From NCBI GenBank assembly GCA_903904805.1, contig CAIVDX010000118.1, forward strand, positions 1 to 17,520: a stretch of 17,520 nucleotides of DNA. Direction: 5' to 3'. Of this stretch, positions 13,076 to 17,520 are shown piece by piece. Each line of letters begins with the position of its first letter. The stretch's first letter is position 1. The notes beneath the pieces were generated by a model, which saw nothing but the letters and a program-made list of their open reading frames with translations, ran no database searches and was not told the origin of the DNA. The translations under genes were made by a program, and so were the position numbers. Origin of the DNA: an uncultured Rhodospirillales bacterium (GTDB lineage Bacteria > Pseudomonadota > Alphaproteobacteria > Acetobacterales > Acetobacteraceae).

Positions 13076-14248
13076 TTACTTGAACTGACACGCCTCAAGG
13101 ATCGGGTGATATACATCGCCCGCAGCGAGGCTACCCGTCTTGCGGAAGATGTCGAACTTGCCTTTCATCTCCTCGGGCTTTTTCACGGCATAGACATCCA
13201 CCGCGGTCAGCAATCGACCATCGGCGCGGATGGTGGCGGGCTTGCCGAAATAATCCGCCGTCGTGGCCTTCATCTTTGCCATCACCGCGTCCGATTCGGT
13301 GGTTCCGGCGGCCTTCACAGCGTTGAGATAGTGGGTGACGGCAGCGTAGGCGTCGCCCTGCTGGTTGCCGGGCATGGTGCCCATCTTCGCGCGGTAGCGC
13401 TCGGCGAAAGCCCGGGCGCTGCCGGATTCGTCCCAGTAGAATTGCTGCACCGAGGACAGGCCCTGGGCGCTGTCCACACCCAGCGCATCGATGTCAGATT
13501 GTTGCAGCAGCGGGGCGACGATCATCTGGCCCTTGGTGGGCATGCCGAATTCGTGTGCCTGCTTGAGATTGTTCACCAGCATGTCGGATGCGGTGGCGAG
13601 CGCGATGACGTTCGCGCCGGAGGCCTGGGCGGCCAGCAGATATTGCGCGTAATCGGTAGTGCCGACGGGGTAGCGCGAGGCGCCCATCGATTTGCCGCCG
13701 AGCTTGGTGAGGGCGGCTATGGAGTCGCGTTCCAGTGACTGGCCGAGCGTGTAGTCAACGGTGATGAAGTACCAGCTATTGCCGCCTGCGGCCATCACCG
13801 CGCGCGGCACGGCCTCAGAGAGCACGTAGGAGTCAGCGCCCCAATGCACCGTATAAGGTGAGCAATGGGTGGTGGTGAGATCAGAGGTGAGCGGCGAGGT
13901 GGCGAGATAGATTTTTTTCGCCGCCTTGCTCATGTCTGCGATGTTGAGGGCGGCGGCGGACATCGCGACATCGGCGATGACATCGTAGCCTTCATCGAGC
14001 CATTTGCGGGCAAGTGCGCTGGCGATATCGGGCTTCAAGGCGAAATCGGCGTCGTCCAGTTGGATGGGGCGGCCAAGGACGGAGCCGCCGAAATCGGCCA
14101 CCGCCATGCGCGCGGCGAACACCGTACCGGGACCGCCGGAGGCAGCACCGATGCCGCTTTCATTTGTGACGAAGCCGATGCGAACCGGCTGGGCGTGGGC
14201 GGCCGTGATGCCGAGCGCGAGCAGGGCCGCGGAGATGATCGAGCGCAT
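13076..14248 (-). CDS. ABC transporter periplasmic substrate-binding protein (LivK-like)
   Basis: The 390-residue protein has a cleavable signal peptide (MRSIISAALLALGITAAHA, cut before QPVRIGF) and the type I periplasmic-binding fold of the branched-chain amino acid/amide family: IGFVTNESGIGAASGGPG, GAKAAAR-like AARMAVADFGG, LGRPIQLDDADFALKPDIA, WYFITVDYTLGQSLERD and ALATASDMLVNNLKQAHEFG. The ATG at 14246-14248 has GGAGG six bases upstream; the open frame up to 14431 is antisense-like noise overlapping serS. It lies 49 bp after serS on the same strand. No permease or ATPase gene accompanies it, so its transporter partners must be elsewhere, or it is a stand-alone receptor. The ligand is not predictable from this view. 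Confidence 0.88.
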   Translation of the reverse strand: MRSIISAALLALGITAAHAQPVRIGFVTNESGIGAASGGPGTVFAARMAVADFGGSVLGRPIQLDDADFALKPDIASALARKWLDEGYDVIADVAMSAAALNIADMSKAAKKIYLATSPLTSDLTTTHCSPYTVHWGADSYVLSEAVPRAVMAAGGNSWYFITVDYTLGQSLERDSIAALTKLGGKSMGASRYPVGTTDYAQYLLAAQASGANVIALATASDMLVNNLKQAHEFGMPTKGQMIVAPLLQQSDIDALGVDSAQGLSSVQQFYWDESGSARAFAERYRAKMGTMPGNQQGDAYAAVTHYLNAVKAAGTTESDAVMAKMKATTADYFGKPATIRADGRLLTAVDVYAVKKPEEMKGKFDIFRKTGSLAAGDVYHPILEACQFK

Positions 14249-14297
14249 CTGTTTCCTCCATTTGTTGGAGGCACACTCGCAAGCGGACGCGAACCGG

Positions 14298-15572
14298 TCA
14301 ACCGGCTGAAATGATCGCCTGGCCGCCCATATAGGGGATGAGAACCGGCGGGACGGTGATGGAGCCATCGGCGCGCTGGTGGGTTTCCAGCACCGCGATG
14401 AGCGCGCGACCGACCGCGACACCGGAGCCATTCAGCGTGTGCACGAAGCCGCCGACCTTGCCATCATCATTGCGGAAGCGGGCATTCATGCGGCGCCCCT
14501 GGAAATCGCGGCAGTTCGAGCAGGAACTGATTTCGCGCCACATCGCCTGACCGGGCAGCCACACTTCGAGGTCGTAGGTCTTGGTGGATGAAAATCCGGT
14601 ATCGCCAGAGCAGAGCAGCATGCGGCGGAAATTGAGTCCGAGTTCGCGCAGAATGGTTTCGGCGCACCCGGTCATGCGCTCATGCTCGGCCTCGCTGTCC
14701 TCCGGCCGGGTGATCGATACCAGCTCGACCTTGCGGAACTGGTGCTGGCGCAGCATGCCGCGGGTGTCGCGCCCGGCCGAGCCGGCTTCGGAGCGGAAGC
14801 AGTCGGTGAGCGCGGTGAGGCGGCGTGGCAGCGAGGCGACGGGAAGGATGTCACCGGCGGCGAGGTTGGTGAGCGGCACCTCGGCGGTGGGGATCAGCCA
14901 GCGATCGTCTGTCGTGCGGAACAGATCCTCCGCGAATTTCGGCAATTGGCCTGTGCCGAACAGCGTCTGTTCGTTCACCAGCAGCGGCACGGCGACTTCC
15001 TCATAGCCGTGGCGCATGGTGTGGAGGTCGAGCATATACTGCCCGAGCGCGCGTTCGAGGCGGGCGAGTGCGCCGCGCAGGATGGTGAAGCGCGCGCCGG
15101 CGAGCTTGGCGGCTTCCTCGAACTGCATCATGCCCAGCGCTTCGCCGAGCTCGAAATGCTGTCTGGCCTGGAAGTCGAACGTGATGGGCTCGCCGTGCTG
15201 GGAGATGAGTGCGTTGGCGCTCTCATCGGGGCCATCTGGCACGGACGGATCGAGGACATTGGGCAGCGTGGACAGACGCTCGCGGGATTGTGCATCGAAC
15301 GTGTTGGCGGCAGCCTCCAGCTTTTCGTTGCGGGCTCGTAGCGAGGTAGCCTCGGCCTCCAGTGCCGAGGTGTCCGCCCCTGCCCGCTTGCCCTGGCCGA
15401 CCTCTTTCGAGATCGCGTTGCGCCGCGTGAGAAGATTTTGCAGCTCGGTCAACGCTTCCCGGCGGGCGGCATCGATGGCGACGATGTCGGCGGCAACAGG
15501 GGCGATGCCACGGCGGGCCATCGCGGCGTCGAACGCGGCAGGGTCGTCGCGCACAGATCGGATATCATGCAT
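14298..15572 (-). CDS. serS: Seryl-tRNA synthetase
   Basis: SerRS charges tRNA-Ser with serine. The 424-residue class II synthetase starts MHDIRSVRDDPAAFDAAM, continues with the long antiparallel coiled coil at about residues 28-95 that grips the tRNA variable arm, and has motif 2 FRSEAGSAGRDTRGMLRQHQF (about 259-279), the TAEVPLTNLAAGDIL segment, SSCSNCRDFQGRRMNARFR and motif 3 NGSGVAVGRALIAVLETHQ near the C-terminus. An ATG two codons upstream (15578) is in frame, but GGGA is eight bases from the 15572 ATG and only two from the other. The gene overlaps the tatC stop by 8 bp, so it is part of the scpB-tatBC operon. Confidence 0.96.
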   Translation of the reverse strand: MHDIRSVRDDPAAFDAAMARRGIAPVAADIVAIDAARREALTELQNLLTRRNAISKEVGQGKRAGADTSALEAEATSLRARNEKLEAAANTFDAQSRERLSTLPNVLDPSVPDGPDESANALISQHGEPITFDFQARQHFELGEALGMMQFEEAAKLAGARFTILRGALARLERALGQYMLDLHTMRHGYEEVAVPLLVNEQTLFGTGQLPKFAEDLFRTTDDRWLIPTAEVPLTNLAAGDILPVASLPRRLTALTDCFRSEAGSAGRDTRGMLRQHQFRKVELVSITRPEDSEAEHERMTGCAETILRELGLNFRRMLLCSGDTGFSSTKTYDLEVWLPGQAMWREISSCSNCRDFQGRRMNARFRNDDGKVGGFVHTLNGSGVAVGRALIAVLETHQRADGSITVPPVLIPYMGGQAIISAG

Positions 15573-16353
15573 CGGCATCGTCCCGTTTCGGCTCGACCAT
15601 TTTCGCGGCGATAATCGAAATCTCGTAGAGAATGATCAGCGGCACGGCGAGGCCGGTCTGGGTGATCACATCGGGCGGGGTGAGGATCGCGGCGATGACG
15701 AACATGCCGACATAGGCGTAGCGGCGGAATTTCTTCAGCTGGGCGGAGGTGATGATGCCAACCCGCGCGAGCAGGGTGAGCGCCACCGGCAGCTCGAAGG
15801 CGACGCCGAAGGCGAAGATGAGCTTCATCACCAAGCCGAGATATTCGCTCACCTTTGCCTGCAGCTCGATCGGCAGGCCACCCGCCCCGTCGGCACTTTC
15901 GAAACTGAGGAAGAAGCGCCAGGCGACCGGGAAGATGAAGTAGTAGGCGAGCGCCGCACCCATGGTGAACAGGATCGGCGTGGCGATCAGAAACGGCGCC
16001 ATCGCCTTTTTTTCGCTGCGATACAGGCCGGGGGCGACGAACAGCCAGACCTGCACGGCGGTGATCGGAAAGGAGATGAAGGCCGCACCGAAGAAGGCCA
16101 CCTTGATGTAGGTGAAGAATGCCTCGTAGAGCGCGGTATAGATCAGCCGCCGGTCGGCCCCGCTGCGCTCCTGCAGGATGTCGGCGAGCGGGCGGGCCAG
16201 GAAGGAATAGATTTCCTGGGAGAAATGGTAGCAGACGGCGAACGCGATCAGGAACGCCACGGCGGACCACAGCAGACGCTTGCGCAGCTCGATCAGATGC
16301 TCGAGCAGCGGCATCGGCTTGTCGTCGATCACATCTTCGGTCGGGTCGGCCAA
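15565..16353 (-). CDS. tatC: Sec-independent protein translocase TatC
   Basis: TatC is the six-helix inner-membrane receptor that recognises twin-arginine signal peptides with TatB. The 262-residue protein shows the family hallmarks MPLLEHLIELRKRLLWS at the N-terminus, the conserved FSQEIYSFLARPL region, FVAPGLYRSEKK before helix three, a conserved Glu in FGVAFELPV, and FRRYAYVGMFVIAAILTPPD before the last helices. The hydrophobic segments fit six membrane helices. The start ATG at 16353 lies 21 bp after the tatB stop. The cytoplasmic tail EPKRDDADA overlaps the serS start. Confidence 0.96.
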   Translation of the reverse strand: MADPTEDVIDDKPMPLLEHLIELRKRLLWSAVAFLIAFAVCYHFSQEIYSFLARPLADILQERSGADRRLIYTALYEAFFTYIKVAFFGAAFISFPITAVQVWLFVAPGLYRSEKKAMAPFLIATPILFTMGAALAYYFIFPVAWRFFLSFESADGAGGLPIELQAKVSEYLGLVMKLIFAFGVAFELPVALTLLARVGIITSAQLKKFRRYAYVGMFVIAAILTPPDVITQTGLAVPLIILYEISIIAAKMVEPKRDDADA

Positions 16354-16374
16354 ATGTCTGGTCCCTCGAAAGGC

Positions 16375-16884
16375 TCAGCCGGCGTCCGGCGGGGTGGCGG
16401 GTCGCGGTGAGCTGGGCGGGATGAAGGCGGGGGCGGCTTCGCGGGCGTCGCGCTCGACGCGCACGAAGGGCGGGATGAAGGCCTCCGCTAAGGAAGGCGG
16501 CGGTGTGGGCGGCGGCTCGACGACGGGGGCGGGCGTCACCAGCGTGTCGTCGGCGGGGCTTTCCCAGCTGCCGGACACCACGGCGGGGTGCTTGAACGGG
16601 TCGTCGGACAGGGTGGATTTGATGGTGCCATCGGGGTCGACGGCCTTCTCGATGGTGCCGCGCAGGTCGAAATTCCGGATCTGGCGCACGCCATCGCGCA
16701 ATTCGTGCAGGTCGGCCTCCTTCATCATGTCGTCGACATGAGTCTGGAACTCCGACGCCATGCGGCGGGCCTTCTTCAGCATCGTGCTGACGGTCTTCAG
16801 CGCGACGGGCATATCTTTCGGGCCGATGGCAATCAGCGCCACCACGCCGATCAGCGCGATCTCGGACCAGGCAAAGTCAAACAT
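16375..16884 (-). CDS. tatB: Sec-independent protein translocase TatB
   Basis: TatB forms the twin-arginine signal receptor with TatC. The 169-residue product starts MFDFAWSEIALIGVVALIAIGPKDMP: a single N-terminal helix (about 5-20), the GP hinge and the beginning of the amphipathic helix with LKTVSTMLKKARRMASEFQ. The conserved Glu8 in SEI marks it as TatB rather than TatA. The C-terminal half is Pro/Ala-rich (VVEPPPTPPP and later) and probably disordered. The ATG at 16882-16884 has a GGAGAA site about 11 bases upstream; the longer frame to 16917 overlaps the end of scpB and is rejected. tatA, which often lies between scpB and tatB, is not present here. Confidence 0.93.
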   Translation of the reverse strand: MFDFAWSEIALIGVVALIAIGPKDMPVALKTVSTMLKKARRMASEFQTHVDDMMKEADLHELRDGVRQIRNFDLRGTIEKAVDPDGTIKSTLSDDPFKHPAVVSGSWESPADDTLVTPAPVVEPPPTPPPSLAEAFIPPFVRVERDAREAAPAFIPPSSPRPATPPDAG

Positions 16885-16910
16885 GAGGGGACGGTTCTCC
16901 GGACGGCTGG

Positions 16911-17520
16911 TTAGCACGCCTCCGGCTGGGGGGAAATCGGGGTTGTGTCGGGCTCGGCGGCACCGGCCGCCTCGGGTGCGGTGGTGGCCTCCTCGGCTGC
17001 GATGTCGCTCGCCTCAGCCAGGGCCCGGGTGGTGCGCGCAGTGGGCTGGGCGGATATCGGCTCGACCAGCAGATCCTCGCGGCGCGGCAGGTCGCGCAGG
17101 TCCTTCAGGCCGAATTGCTGCAGAAAGCGGGGCGTTGTGCCCCACAAGGTGGGCCGGCCGGGCACCTCCTTGTGGCCCTTGGAGGTCACGAGGCCTGCCT
17201 CCAGCAGCGCATCGAGCGTGGCCTGGGAGAGGGTGGCACCGCGGATCTCCTCGACCTCACCACGGGTGACTGGCTGGTGGTAGGCGATGATGGCCAACGT
17301 CTCCATCGCCACGCGGGGAAGCCGCCGTGGCTGGGCGATCACCTTGGTCAGCGCCGGGGCGAGGTCGGGCGCGGTGCGGAACTGCCAACCGCCAGCGACC
17401 TGTTCCAGGCGCACGCCGCTGTGCTCGTGGCGCGCGCCCAGTGCCGCGAGCACGGCCTCGGCATCCTCGGATGGGATCAGGGCAGCGACCGCGGAGATAT
17501 GCACCGGGTCAGCGGAGGCG
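16911..17520 (-). CDS. scpB: Segregation and condensation protein B, N-terminus cut by the window edge
   Basis: ScpB is the winged-helix (kite) subunit of the SMC-ScpAB condensin. The visible 202 codons carry AGGWQFRTAPDLAPAL, LPRVAMETLAIIAYHQPVTRGEVEEIRG and VPGRPTLWGTTPRFLQQFGLKDLRDLP, the three strongest family signatures, then an Ala/Glu/Pro-rich tail ending EAC. A GTG at 17502-17504 could act as a start, but the frame stays open to the window edge with family-like residues (ASADPVHISAVAALIP), so the true start lies outside. The gene is followed 26 bp later by tatB. scpA is expected immediately upstream, outside the window. Confidence 0.93.
   Translation of the reverse strand, partial: ASADPVHISAVAALIPSEDAEAVLAALGARHEHSGVRLEQVAGGWQFRTAPDLAPALTKVIAQPRRLPRVAMETLAIIAYHQPVTRGEVEEIRGATLSQATLDALLEAGLVTSKGHKEVPGRPTLWGTTPRFLQQFGLKDLRDLPRREDLLVEPISAQPTARTTRALAEASDIAAEEATTAPEAAGAAEPDTTPISPQPEAC

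Noticed and set aside
15016..16410. 464-codon open frame on the plus strand
   Set aside because: It is antisense to serS and tatC, both with full family motifs. Its translation is Arg/Ser- or Gly/Asp-rich without any motif, as expected from opposite-strand reading in GC-rich DNA.
1..17520. Mobile element, phage, CRISPR array, toxin-antitoxin or defence system
   Set aside because: No transposase, integrase, terminal inverted repeats, spaced direct repeats or defence-type domains were found. Gene content and order are core chromosomal throughout.

Overview
This window is GC-rich chromosomal DNA from an alphaproteobacterium, most likely a member of the Acetobacteraceae (acetic acid bacteria and relatives). 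The basis is gene order plus protein character: bamE / cytochrome bc1 chaperone / DUF177 / rpmF / plsX / fabH / ihfA / merR / tRNA-Pro, scpB-tatB-tatC-serS, and nrdR-ribD-ribE-ribB are all familiar alphaproteobacterial strings. The family-level placement is inference. There is no phage, transposon, CRISPR array or obvious genomic island; nearly every base is core housekeeping DNA.

Layout from left to right. (1) 1-2561, minus strand: nrdR, ribD, ribE and the start of ribB, a riboflavin biosynthesis operon led by the ribonucleotide reductase repressor and tightly packed (ribD/ribE and ribE/ribB overlap). (2) 2655-3494, minus: panB (pantothenate synthesis), standing alone. (3) 3717-5048, plus: an inner-membrane-anchored OmpA-family protein with a YidB/DUF937-like N-terminus, a His-rich linker, one membrane helix, BON-like repeats and a peptidoglycan-binding OmpA domain. 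(4) 5189-5265, minus: tRNA-Pro(GGG). (5) 5348-9987, minus: the lipid/ribosome cluster, in transcription order CBP3-type bc1 chaperone, DUF177, rpmF, plsX, fabH, ihfA, merR-like regulator. (6) 10057-10632, plus: bamE-like lipoprotein, divergent from that cluster. (7) 10734-11075, minus: yajC. (8) 11206-12084, plus: a DUF815-family AAA ATPase gene interrupted by one in-frame TAG. (9) 12107-12985, plus: MBL-fold hydrolase. (10) 13076-17520, minus: scpB (partial), tatB, tatC, serS, then a periplasmic amino-acid-type substrate-binding protein.

Functional themes are envelope and secretion (bamE, yajC, tatBC, OmpA protein), fatty acid and phospholipid initiation (plsX, fabH), cofactor synthesis (rib genes, panB), and chromosome or transcription architecture (scpB, ihfA, nrdR, merR).

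The most notable non-gene signal is a 35-36 bp T-rich/A-rich element found four times in intergenic DNA (near 2611, 5115, 10691 and 13030), each time with the same polarity relative to the end of the adjacent gene. Other points worth a second look are the single nonsense codon in the DUF815 gene, the 31-bp dyad in front of ihfA, the domain architecture of the OmpA protein, and the missing partners of yajC (secDF), tatBC (tatA) and the substrate-binding protein (permease/ATPase). I did not find a convincing wholly new system here. No gene-free stretch exceeds 300 bases.
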